From assembly GCF_029433095.1 (NCBI RefSeq), contig NZ_JARNTX010000004.1, positions 372,001-436,000 on the forward strand: DNA of 64,000 nt, given 5' to 3'. Position numbers and translations under genes: made by a program. The notes under the pieces were generated by a model that was not told the origin of the DNA, ran no database searches, and saw only the letters and a program-made list of their open reading frames with translations. This document shows positions 9,162-17,046 of the stretch, in pieces. This DNA comes from Hymenobacter sp. YC55 (GTDB lineage: Bacteria; Bacteroidota; Bacteroidia; Cytophagales; Hymenobacteraceae). Position 1 is the first letter of the stretch; each line of letters begins with the position of its first letter.

Positions 9162-10217
9162 TTATACCGATTTCACTTCCGGAGCCATCGTCAGCTTCCC
9201 CAAAAATTCTAGGGCAGTGGCATAGCGGCCACGCAACTCACGGTATTGTTTCCAGGCCTGGTCAGACGATGGATGCATGGCTAACCCTGCCTCTTGCAAA
9301 TCTTGGTAGGCCTTGTTGAAGTCGTCGCGGGCGGGGTCTTCCACTGGGTCGTTGTCAGGAATGATGTCGGAAGGCTCGGCATCTAAACCCTCATCGAAAA
9401 AACGGTATACTCGGTTAACTGCCAAGCAGCCCGCTTTGAAAGTTATTTCAGCTTGGGGGTCACGCTTGTCGTCAACGGTACTGAACATTAGGGCCGCCGT
9501 GTCCAGAATCAGAGCTGCTGCTGTCACCCAGGAGCGGCCTGGCTGCGGCGAGCGGAAAAACGATAGGATGGGCAACGAGGTATGGCTTTCCTCGATTTCC
9601 ACAAACCATTCTTCCCATTGCTCCCACTGGCTAGCATCGTCGTGAAGGGAGCCACTGCGGTTGAGCCACTGCAGCAACGCACAAGCCGAGGGGGGAGTGC
9701 CAGCCCGCAGCTCCAGGCGCGATACTACAATTTCGCGCCGCGAAAAAGCCTGGTAGATAGTGGGCAGGTAGGAGATGAGCAGCGTCATCAGCAACAAGCC
9801 CATGGTAGCTTCCGCAAAAGTGAATATCGTGATGATAGGGCCACGTGTCTTGTGTGTACCAAGCGTAAGCAGCGAGCTGCCACTAAGCTGGTAGCATTCC
9901 AGCCAAGAGCCTTCATACAGCCCCCAATAAATCAGGGTATAGCCTCCCGAAATAACTGCCAACCACACGATGGGTAACGCTACCAAGGCCACAGGGGCAT
10001 AATGGGCCTGTACCCGGTCGCGCAAACCGAAAGTGGAACGGGTAGAAGCAGCCCAGTTAAAAATAAGGCGCAAGCCTTGAAACACGTAGCCGTTCAGCCG
10101 GACTACTTCGTTGCGGGGCAGTACAAACGAGCGAATCGCCGCAGATAGGGTGATAAGGATTAGGATGATGCCAACAGCGAAAGCCAGTATCCGCGGCGCA
10201 AGTTCTAGCATAAACAA
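9162..10217 (-). CDS. Channel-like membrane protein with non-canonical filter region
   Basis: The 351-residue protein has an N-terminal helix (about 8-30), two more helices around 77-100 and 128-150, and a long soluble C-terminal half. Between the latter helices lies YQLSGSSLLTLGTHKTRG, followed by a glutamate-containing helix ending in LLISYLPTIYQAFSRREI. This layout resembles the pore helix, filter and inner helix of two-helix K+ channels. The TVGYGD signature is replaced by TLGTHKTRG, so potassium selectivity cannot be assumed. The start codon directly abuts a terminator hairpin of the upstream gene. An ATG two codons later is an alternative. Confidence 0.6.
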   Translation of the reverse strand: MFMLELAPRILAFAVGIILILITLSAAIRSFVLPRNEVVRLNGYVFQGLRLIFNWAASTRSTFGLRDRVQAHYAPVALVALPIVWLAVISGGYTLIYWGLYEGSWLECYQLSGSSLLTLGTHKTRGPIITIFTFAEATMGLLLMTLLISYLPTIYQAFSRREIVVSRLELRAGTPPSACALLQWLNRSGSLHDDASQWEQWEEWFVEIEESHTSLPILSFFRSPQPGRSWVTAAALILDTAALMFSTVDDKRDPQAEITFKAGCLAVNRVYRFFDEGLDAEPSDIIPDNDPVEDPARDDFNKAYQDLQEAGLAMHPSSDQAWKQYRELRGRYATALEFLGKLTMAPEVKSV

Positions 10218-10219
10218 AC

Positions 10220-10250
10220 AAAAAGGCAGCCAATTGAAGCTGCCTTTTTA
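10220..10250 (-). terminator. Intrinsic terminator after lutB
   Basis: Arms AAAAGGCAGC and its complement enclose an eight-base loop. On the minus strand the right arm runs into TTTTTGTTTGTTT. That T tract ends at the start codon of the next gene. Confidence 0.88.
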
Positions 10251-10294
10251 CTGTAATTCAAGCTAATAAGTTGGAGTGCCCCGCGTTCTGAAAG

Positions 10295-11674
10295 CTATTT
10301 GCGGGCTTTCCAAAGCTGCTTAAACGACTTCGGGGCTACTTCCAGTGCGTCGCGGCGCTTGCTCCAGCCCACTTGGCTAAGCAAGCGCAACAGTACCCAG
10401 TTTTTGCCGCGCGCGGGCAACAGGTCTAGGAGGCGGCGGTTTTTCATGGCTATCAGCCACAACCGAATGGCTGTGCGCTCTTCTTTATCGGTGATGCCTT
10501 CCCGCACGGTTTGCTGCCGGTTTTGGAGCAGCAGGTTGTGAATCGGAATTTTTACCGGGCACACCGAAGTGCAGGCGCCGCAGAGCGACGAAGCGTAGCT
10601 GAGGTGCTTGTTTTCGGCCATGCCCGCCAAGTGGGGCGAAATAACCGAGCCAATGGGCCCCGAATACGTGGTTTCGTACGTGTGCCCACCGATGTTCTTA
10701 TACACCGGGCAGATGTTGAGGCAGGCACCGCAACGAATGCAGTTCAACGCCTCGCGCTGCGCTGGTTGCGCCAGCAGATTGGTGCGGCCGTTGTCGAGCA
10801 GCACCACAATCATTTCATCGGGGCCGTCTTTTTCCAGGGGTTGGCGCGGACCGGTGTAGATGGTGTTGTACACCGTTACTTGTTGGCCGGTGCCGCTAGT
10901 GCTGAGCAGCGGCCAGAACAATGCCAAATCATCCAGCTTCGGAATTACTTTCTCAATGCCGACAATGGCAATGTGGGTGCGCGGAAAAGTAGCCGACAAA
11001 CGAGCGTTGCCTTCGTTTTCCGTCACGGCCACGGCGCCAGTATCCGCAATCAGAAAGTTGCCGCCCGTAATGCCCACTTCAGCCGAGGTATACTTGCTAC
11101 GCAACAGGTGGCGCGCCGTTAGCACCAGCTTCTGCGCGTCGTCAGTATACTCGATGCCCAGGTGCTTGACGAAGATGTTAGCAATGTCCAGCTTGCTTAG
11201 GTGCATGGCGGGCGTCACGATGTGGTAGGGCCGCTCCCCATTCAGCTGCACGATGAACTCGCCCAGGTCCGTTTCCACCGACTCGATGCCGTTTTTCTCT
11301 AGAAAGTGGTTGAGGTGGATTTCCTCGGTGGTCATGCTCTTAGCCTTCACCACCGTTTTGGCTTTGCGCCGGGCCATGATCTTCCCAATTTCGCGCAGGG
11401 CCTCGTCGGCATTCTGGGCCCAGATTACCTTGCCGCCCCGCGCCGTGAAGTTGCGCTCAAACTCCAGCAAGTACTCATGCAGGTTGTTGATAACCTTCGA
11501 CTTCAAGTATGAAGCCCGCTCCCGCGCCAGTTCATGGTCTTGGTAGAAGGCGAGGCCCGTGCTTACCGCTGCATTGTATTTGCCAATATTGAAACGGATT
11601 TTACGACGGTGCTCTAAGTCAAACGCCTTCTTTTCGCTATCGAGTTGAAACTGGCTGGATTTCGTGGCTATCAT
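10295..11674 (-). CDS. lutB: Lactate utilization iron-sulfur protein LutB
   Basis: LutB is a subunit of the LutABC complex that oxidises L-lactate to pyruvate. The N-terminal LUD domain (about 70-300) is followed by two ferredoxin-like cysteine sets: C312, C315, C318, C322 (CIRCGACLNICPVY) and C365, C368, C372 (CGACTSVCPVKIP). At 459 residues it is full length. The usual partners lutA and lutC are not in the window: downstream is the channel-like gene and upstream a divergent unknown. It ends in a strong terminator, so it appears monocistronic. Confidence 0.9.
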   Translation of the reverse strand: MIATKSSQFQLDSEKKAFDLEHRRKIRFNIGKYNAAVSTGLAFYQDHELARERASYLKSKVINNLHEYLLEFERNFTARGGKVIWAQNADEALREIGKIMARRKAKTVVKAKSMTTEEIHLNHFLEKNGIESVETDLGEFIVQLNGERPYHIVTPAMHLSKLDIANIFVKHLGIEYTDDAQKLVLTARHLLRSKYTSAEVGITGGNFLIADTGAVAVTENEGNARLSATFPRTHIAIVGIEKVIPKLDDLALFWPLLSTSGTGQQVTVYNTIYTGPRQPLEKDGPDEMIVVLLDNGRTNLLAQPAQREALNCIRCGACLNICPVYKNIGGHTYETTYSGPIGSVISPHLAGMAENKHLSYASSLCGACTSVCPVKIPIHNLLLQNRQQTVREGITDKEERTAIRLWLIAMKNRRLLDLLPARGKNWVLLRLLSQVGWSKRRDALEVAPKSFKQLWKARK

Positions 11675-11720
11675 GGCAATGCACTGAATTACTATTCTAA
11701 TGTACTTACTCTAGTCCGAT

Positions 11721-12107
11721 ATGACGTATACCTGCATTCCGGAGTCGCTACCGCCCGAAGGCTTTACCGTCCCGGTAGACGCAATTACCAGTTCCTTTCG
11801 GTTATTCGGACTGCTGCCGGGGTATTCCAAAAACGACCTTGGCTGTCGTCTGGTGCTTTACCCGGCAGACTGGACTATAAAGATACTGACCGAGCGGCAC
11901 TATGCCTATTCTGCCATCCTGCAAGTCGATTTTGTTGCTGAAAGTTTTTGGCGCCGCGAGCAAGTATTGCTGACCGTGGCAGAAGCAAGCACCTGCTACT
12001 ACATAAAACCCTCGTCCGCGGCCGTCACCCTAGACTTGCTTGGGTTCTGCCACAAACGAGGGTTGGTATTGACGCCCGCTGCTCAACAACGAGTAGCAGC
12101 CGGATGA
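11721..12107 (+). CDS. Conserved-looking small protein of unknown function
   Basis: The 128-residue product is not recognised. It has no signal peptide, no clear membrane helix and no metal motif. Codon choice looks like that of neighbouring genes. It is transcribed divergently from lutB (46 bp gap) and is followed directly by a bidirectional terminator, which supports it as a real gene. The ATG at 11721 sits in GATATGACG without a Shine-Dalgarno site. The protein mixes beta-prone stretches (GCRLVLYPADWTIKILTE) with a short helical tail. Confidence 0.6.
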   Translation: MTYTCIPESLPPEGFTVPVDAITSSFRLFGLLPGYSKNDLGCRLVLYPADWTIKILTERHYAYSAILQVDFVAESFWRREQVLLTVAEASTCYYIKPSSAAVTLDLLGFCHKRGLVLTPAAQQRVAAG

Positions 12108-12113
12108 GCAAAG

Positions 12114-12154
12114 AAAAGGGAGAACGTCGGCCTGAGCAGAACGTTCTCCCTTTT
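12114..12154. terminator. Bidirectional terminator between convergent genes
   Basis: Arms AAAAGGGAGAACGT and complement enclose a 13-base loop. A and T runs flank both sides, so it can serve both the small gene on the left and the M28 peptidase gene on the right. Confidence 0.9.
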
Positions 12155-12155
12155 G

Positions 12156-13847
12156 CTACTTCTTGTTGGAGTCTACTACTATGCGGGAATCACGGTTGGC
12201 TACTTCCCAGGCGGCGTAGAATACCAACTGAGCGCGCTTCTCCATTTTCGGAAACTCGATTTTTTCTACTTCGTCTCCGGGGCCGTGGTAGTCGTCGTGG
12301 ACGCCGTTGAAGAAGAAGGCTACCGGGATTTTATGCTTGGCAAAGTTGTAGTGGTCGGAGCGGTAGTAGAAGCGGTTCGGGTCTTCGGGGTCGTTGAAGC
12401 GGAAGTCCAGATCCATCTTCGTGTATTGCGCGTTGGCGTTGAGCACGATTTCGTGTAGTTCCGAAGAAAGCTTGTCGGAGCCGATAACGTAGACGTAGTC
12501 GCCTTTGCCTTCGTGGTCTTTGTCGGTGCGGCCCACCATATCGGTGTTCAGGTCGGCTACGGTGGCGGTGAGCGGGAAAATGGGGTGGTCGGTGTAGTAC
12601 TCCGAACCTAACAGGCCTTTTTCCTCGCCCGTAACGGCCAAAAACAGCAGACTCCGGCGTGGGCCGTGGCCTTCAGCTTTGGCTTTCGTGAAGGCTTGCG
12701 CCATTTCTAGCACCGTTACCGTACCCGAGCCGTCGTCGTCGGCACCGTTGTTTACCTCGCCGTTTATCACGCCGATGTGGTCGTAGTGCGCCGACAGAAT
12801 TACTACTTCGTCTTTCTTGTCGGTGCCTTCCAAGTAGCCCATCACGTTTTCAGTGGTGAAGTCTTCCACCTTCTTCGACGCTTTTACCGCAAATTTTGCG
12901 GGCTTAAACGATCCGGCTACGGGTTTACCGGCCTGGCCTACGCTAGCCATGTACTTGGTTACGGCCGCGGCATTCGAGCCAAGCAGTTTGTAGCCTACCT
13001 CCGGCGACACGAAGAAAGCCGAGCGCCGAGTGCCTGGCTTGGCATCTTTGAACGCAATGCTCGGCCGGTTCACGTACTGCGACACGCGGCCCAACGACTT
13101 GCTGAAGTTGCTGTTGGGGTTGAAATCCACGAAAAACACCGAACGAGCGCCTTTTTCGGCGGCTAACGCAGCCTTGGCCCGGTAGTCGGTGCCCCACTTG
13201 CTGTTGGCGCCGTCTTTGCCAAGCAGCGGCTTGCCGTCGGCCGACTTCGGCTCGTCGAGCAAAATCAGCAGGTCTTTGCCTTGCACGTCTTTGCCGGCAT
13301 AGTCGGAGTAGCCGTCTTGCTCGATGCCGTAGCCCACAAACAAGGGCTGCACCGTGGTTTCTTGCTGGAAGGGCGAGGCCCCGACGGCGTAGAAATCGAC
13401 TAGCCACTTATAGGTCTGGCCGGCTACTTTCAAGGTACCGCCTTCAGCCCACGTGCTACGCTCCATGGTGAAGTGCTGCACATACGGGTTGTCGGAGCCC
13501 TGCACGGGGCCCGTCAGGCCTAGTTCCTTGAACTGCTGGGCAAGGTAGTCGGCCGCCATTTTCTGGCCTTTTTCACCAGTTTCGCGGCCCTCATACGCAT
13601 CAGAAGCCAGCACCGAGAGGTGTTTGCGCAAATCTTCCTGCGTGATGGTTTGCCCGTATTGGCCAGCCAGATCGATCTGGGCGGCGGGCTGCGCAGCGGG
13701 TGCCGGCTCGGCTACGGGCGTGGCCGTTGCCTCGGTCTTGGCTCCGCGCTTTTTCTTGATTTTGATTTTTTCGGGCGCCTGCTGAGCTACGGCCGAAGCC
13801 GAAAGCCCCGCCACCAGCAGCCAGGTCAGGAAAGGTGATTTATGCAT
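12156..13847 (-). CDS. Secreted M28-family zinc aminopeptidase
   Basis: The 563-residue protein opens with a signal peptide cleaved near AVAQQ, then a lysine-rich and alanine/proline-rich linker (about 25-60). The M28 domain is interrupted by a PA-type insertion (about 135-310). Zinc ligands can be placed as H354 (HYDH), D370 or D371 (NNGADDDGSG), E408/E409 (TGEEKG), D436 (DMVGR) and H499 (SDHYNF). It should remove N-terminal residues from peptides in the periplasm or outside the cell. It shares a terminator with the convergent gene and is followed on its 5' side by ispF in the same direction, 117 bp away. Confidence 0.92.
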   Translation of the reverse strand: MHKSPFLTWLLVAGLSASAVAQQAPEKIKIKKKRGAKTEATATPVAEPAPAAQPAAQIDLAGQYGQTITQEDLRKHLSVLASDAYEGRETGEKGQKMAADYLAQQFKELGLTGPVQGSDNPYVQHFTMERSTWAEGGTLKVAGQTYKWLVDFYAVGASPFQQETTVQPLFVGYGIEQDGYSDYAGKDVQGKDLLILLDEPKSADGKPLLGKDGANSKWGTDYRAKAALAAEKGARSVFFVDFNPNSNFSKSLGRVSQYVNRPSIAFKDAKPGTRRSAFFVSPEVGYKLLGSNAAAVTKYMASVGQAGKPVAGSFKPAKFAVKASKKVEDFTTENVMGYLEGTDKKDEVVILSAHYDHIGVINGEVNNGADDDGSGTVTVLEMAQAFTKAKAEGHGPRRSLLFLAVTGEEKGLLGSEYYTDHPIFPLTATVADLNTDMVGRTDKDHEGKGDYVYVIGSDKLSSELHEIVLNANAQYTKMDLDFRFNDPEDPNRFYYRSDHYNFAKHKIPVAFFFNGVHDDYHGPGDEVEKIEFPKMEKRAQLVFYAAWEVANRDSRIVVDSNKK

Positions 13848-13964
13848 GTGTATGTGGAAAGTTGGGCACTTGTAAGGGTGTGAAACTCCGAGTTGACGGC
13901 CCGGGCAAGTAACCCGGCTGAGCGAAGCGTTGGTTCACAATTTCACAATCTCACAAGTTCACCC

Positions 13965-14444
13965 TTAAGGTTGCACGATAAGGACGGAAGCGTAGGCGGC
14001 TACCCCTTCGCGGCGGCCAACGAAACCTAATTTTTCGGTAGTGGTGGCCTTAATGCTCACGTCGTTTTGTTCGATGTGCATCACTTCGGCCAGCACGCGC
14101 TGCATCTCCGGGATGTGCGGATTCACCTTGGGCGCTTCCAGGCAAACAGTGGAGTCGATATTGGAAATGGTGTAGCCCCGCTCATCGAGTAGGCGCACCA
14201 CTTCGGCCAGTAGCCGCTTGCTGTCAATGCCCTTGTACTGTGGATCGGTGTCGGGGAAGTGGAAACCGATGTCGCGCAGGTTGGCAGCGCCTAGTAGCGC
14301 GTCGCAGATAACATGGATGAGCACATCGGCATCGGAGTGGCCGAGGGCGCCATGGGTATGCGGAATCTGGATGCCACCAAGCCAGAAGGGTAGGCCCTCC
14401 CGAAGCTGGTGAACGTCGTAGCCGAAGCCGGTACGGATTTTCAT
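13965..14444 (-). CDS. ispF: 2-C-methyl-D-erythritol 2,4-cyclodiphosphate synthase
   Basis: IspF catalyses the fifth step of the MEP isoprenoid pathway, forming the cyclic diphosphate with release of CMP. The 159 residues match the family length. Zinc ligands D10 and H12 (GFGYDVHQ) and H44 (GHSDADVLIH) are present. The TEKLGFVGRREG segment near the C-terminus is the usual substrate-binding end. A near-consensus -7 element lies about 30 bases upstream. Confidence 0.96.
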   Translation of the reverse strand: MKIRTGFGYDVHQLREGLPFWLGGIQIPHTHGALGHSDADVLIHVICDALLGAANLRDIGFHFPDTDPQYKGIDSKRLLAEVVRLLDERGYTISNIDSTVCLEAPKVNPHIPEMQRVLAEVMHIEQNDVSIKATTTEKLGFVGRREGVAAYASVLIVQP

Positions 14445-14471
14445 TAGGAGCGAAAGTAGCAGGTGAAGCTG

Positions 14472-14479
14472 CGAAGGTA
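14472..14479 (-). promoter_or_regulatory. Probable -7 promoter element for ispF
   Basis: On the minus strand this reads TACCTTCG, one base from the Bacteroidota consensus TAnnTTTG. It lies 28 bases before the ispF start codon. No clear -33 TTG was found. Confidence 0.45.
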
Positions 14480-14691
14480 CGCACCCGCCCCGAAGCTGCG
14501 CTCAGGTTGCTGCTGCTCGGCTCCGCGGTGGCGTATGGCTCTTCTTTCCGAGGGGTATAGCAGGCTCTTCAGCACTGAATTACTGTGGAGCAACAAAAAA
14601 AGATGGTCGCCAGCAAAGTAAAACTCGTGGTCAAACGTCAGTGGCATAAAGGGAACTATCTGACTCCAAGAATTGATAGTAAAAAATTAAT

Positions 14692-14719
14692 GGAAACTTA
14701 GGAAACATCGAAAGTTTCC
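14692..14719. promoter_or_regulatory. Candidate operator of the TetR regulator
   Basis: A perfect inverted repeat GGAAACTT-N12-AAGTTTCC, with a third half-site GGAAAC in its centre. It ends four bases before the -7 element of the regulator and efflux operon. A bound dimer would block RNA polymerase. The assignment is by position and symmetry only. Confidence 0.55.
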
Positions 14720-14723
14720 TTTG

Positions 14724-14731
14724 TACCTTTG
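14724..14731 (+). promoter_or_regulatory. -7 promoter element of the tetR-efflux operon
   Basis: TACCTTTG fits the Bacteroidota consensus TAnnTTTG exactly. It predicts a start of transcription near 14738, about ten bases before the ATG at 14747. This supports that ATG over the in-frame TTG at 14729. Confidence 0.7.
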
Positions 14732-14746
14732 GGGCCAGAAGCAACC

Positions 14747-15361
14747 ATGGAAATAAAAGACCGCATCTTATTAGCAGCGCGTGAACTGTTCACCCACCGG
14801 GGCATAAAGAGTGTATCGATGGACGACATTGCGACTCACCTCAGCATGTCGAAGAAGACGCTCTACAAATGGTTTGAAAACAAAGACCAGATTGTAGAAG
14901 GCGTCATGCGCCATCATCTCGGCCAGACCCAGGGAGAATGTGAAGTGCTGATTGGAAATGCTGGATCGGCTATCGACGAGCTGTTTGGCATGATGGATTG
15001 GTTGAAAAGCCAGTTCACGGAAATGCACCCCAGCATCTTTCATGATCTGCAGAAATACTATCCCGCATCCTGGCAGCTCTGGATGGAGCACAAAAACAAC
15101 TACATCCTTGAACAGATAACCGATAACCTCCGGCGGGGAGTGAACGAAGGCCTCTACCGCGCCGACCTCGATATAGACGTGCTGGCTCGCCTGCGCCTCG
15201 CAGAAATCGAAATGGCCTTCAACCCGCTGATCTTCCCGCCCCGCACCTTCGATTTGCAACGGGTTTCGCTTATCACGCTCGAGCACTTTATGCTGGGCGT
15301 AGCCACCCTTAAGGGGCACAAACTTATCAACCAATACCGTCAGGTGACGGAAGAAGAATAA
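14747..15361 (+). CDS. TetR/AcrR-family transcriptional regulator
   Basis: This 204-residue repressor-type protein has an N-terminal helix-turn-helix (about 20-50) with MDDIATHLSMSKKTLYKWF, the usual TetR recognition helix. The C-terminal helical domain would bind an inducer, which cannot be predicted. It is the first gene before tolC, adaptor and RND pump genes on the same strand, and its stop codon overlaps the next possible ATG by one base. Control of its own operon through the palindrome at 14692-14719 is likely. The ATG is preferred because the -7 element lies just upstream. Confidence 0.88.
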   Translation: MEIKDRILLAARELFTHRGIKSVSMDDIATHLSMSKKTLYKWFENKDQIVEGVMRHHLGQTQGECEVLIGNAGSAIDELFGMMDWLKSQFTEMHPSIFHDLQKYYPASWQLWMEHKNNYILEQITDNLRRGVNEGLYRADLDIDVLARLRLAEIEMAFNPLIFPPRTFDLQRVSLITLEHFMLGVATLKGHKLINQYRQVTEEE

Positions 15362-15393
15362 TGCCGCGCACCTTCTATTTCTCTCTTTACCCA

Positions 15394-16941
15394 ATGAGAA
15401 CACGCTTCCGCACTCTGCTCCTGGCAGCAGGGGCCGGCTTGCTTAGCCTGCACCCCGCGCTAGCCCAGACGCCTTCTACCGGCCAGCCTGTGGCCAGTAG
15501 CGCGCCCATGAACCTGACTTTGCAGCAAGCCATTGAGTACGCCCTGCAAAACAAGTCGACGCTGCAAAGCCAGCGCCTCAACGAGCAAGTGGCTAAGGCC
15601 CGCGTTGGCGAAATCAAAGCCACTGGCTTGCCGCAGATCAATGCCAATGCCGCACTAACCGACAACTTCAAGCTGCAGCGCTCACTGGTTGACTTTGGGG
15701 CGTTTGCTGGTGGTCCGGGTGCCCTTGAAGGTGCTACGCTCACGCCTCAGAAGCTTGCAACCGTAAATGCTGGACAAACCGTAGTACTGGACCCTAGCTA
15801 CGTTGAGGTAGAATCGGTGGGACCGCAGCCCATTGCTTTCGGTTTGCGGAACGCGGGCAACGCTTCTGCTTCGCTTTCCCAACAGCTCTTCAACGGCTCG
15901 TACCTGTTGGGCTTGAAGGCAGCTAAGGTGTATGAGCAACTTTCAGTGAAGCAAACAACTCAGAGCGAGATTGATGTGGTAGAGCAGGTATCGAAAGCCT
16001 ACTACAGCAGCCTAGTGGCCCGCGAGCGGCTCAACTTGCTCAACCGCAACGTGCAGCGCCTCGATACGCTCCTTTACCAAACGCAGCAAACCTTTAAGCA
16101 AGGCTTTGCCGAAAAGCTGGACGTCGACCGGTTGCAGGTGCAGGTAAACAACCTGCGGATAGAAGCACAGAACGCGCAACGCCTGATTGACTTGAGTGTG
16201 GCCCTCCTTAAGTTCCAGATGGGCCTCGACCAGCGCCAAGGCGTAACCTTGACCGATGCGCTGGATGCCGCTGTGCTCGACGCCGAGCGCGACAAGCTGA
16301 AGAGCGCTGGCAATGAGTTTGACTACAGCAAGCGCATCGAGTATTCGGTGCTCGAAACGCAGCGCGATTTGGCCGTACTCGATATCCGCAACCGCCGCGC
16401 TGGCTACTTGCCAACCCTCAACCTGACAGCTGCCTACGGTTTCTTGGGCTCCGCGCCTAAGCTGGGCGACCTGCTTGAGTTCCGCGGACCTAATTCCACG
16501 TACCTGTCGCCAAGCGGCCGGCCTATCCTCAACCAGAACTGGTTTGGGTTCGGCAACGTGGGCTTGGCTCTGAACATTCCCATCTTCGACGGCTTCCGGA
16601 AGAAGTATTCTATCCAGCAGGGCCGCTTAGCACTAGAGCAAGTCAATAAGGGCTTCACTACGCTGCAGCAAAGCATCGACCTGGAGCGTCGCCAAGGCGA
16701 AACCACCTTGCAAAACACCCTGGATGTGCTGGCCAACCAGAAAGCCAACCTGGATTTGGCTACCGATGTAGCTCGCGTTGCCAAAATCAAATTCCAGGAG
16801 GGCGTTGGTTCGAACCTGGAAGTGATTACGGCCGAAACCGACTTGCGCCAAGCGCAAACCAACTACTACTCGTCGCTCTACGACGCGCTGGTAGCCAAGG
16901 TCGACTTCAACAAGGCCGCCGGTACGCTCTACACCAAATAA
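15394..16941 (+). CDS. TolC-family outer membrane efflux protein
   Basis: A 515-residue outer membrane channel subunit of a tripartite pump. The signal peptide MRTRFRTLLLAAGAGLLSLHPALAQ is clear from the ATG at 15394. An upstream ATG at 15361, overlapping the tetR stop, would add 11 residues before the signal. Two long alpha-helical/coiled-coil halves with beta-hairpin segments follow, with the repeat-like pair LTLQQAIEYALQNK near the start and the second half around 290-500. It is the first pump gene after tetR and is followed by the adaptor gene. Confidence 0.9.
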   Translation: MRTRFRTLLLAAGAGLLSLHPALAQTPSTGQPVASSAPMNLTLQQAIEYALQNKSTLQSQRLNEQVAKARVGEIKATGLPQINANAALTDNFKLQRSLVDFGAFAGGPGALEGATLTPQKLATVNAGQTVVLDPSYVEVESVGPQPIAFGLRNAGNASASLSQQLFNGSYLLGLKAAKVYEQLSVKQTTQSEIDVVEQVSKAYYSSLVARERLNLLNRNVQRLDTLLYQTQQTFKQGFAEKLDVDRLQVQVNNLRIEAQNAQRLIDLSVALLKFQMGLDQRQGVTLTDALDAAVLDAERDKLKSAGNEFDYSKRIEYSVLETQRDLAVLDIRNRRAGYLPTLNLTAAYGFLGSAPKLGDLLEFRGPNSTYLSPSGRPILNQNWFGFGNVGLALNIPIFDGFRKKYSIQQGRLALEQVNKGFTTLQQSIDLERRQGETTLQNTLDVLANQKANLDLATDVARVAKIKFQEGVGSNLEVITAETDLRQAQTNYYSSLYDALVAKVDFNKAAGTLYTK

Positions 16942-17046
16942 CAAGACGCTAGGAAGTAGGAGCTAAGCTGGAACCGACAAAACTCTCAGCTCTTTCTCTC
17001 CTACTTCTAGCCCCTGTATCCTCATTCCTAGCATCTACTTACTTCC

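Noticed and set aside
10511..11122. 203-codon frame on the plus strand
   Set aside because: Antisense to lutB, whose iron-sulfur motifs are unmistakable.
12777..13407. Frames of 129 and 154 codons overlapping the M28 peptidase gene
   Set aside because: The M28 zinc ligands and signal peptide fix the true frame; these are shadows.
14445..14746. 67-codon minus-strand frame before ispF
   Set aside because: Covers the ispF and tetR promoter regions and has no recognisable features.
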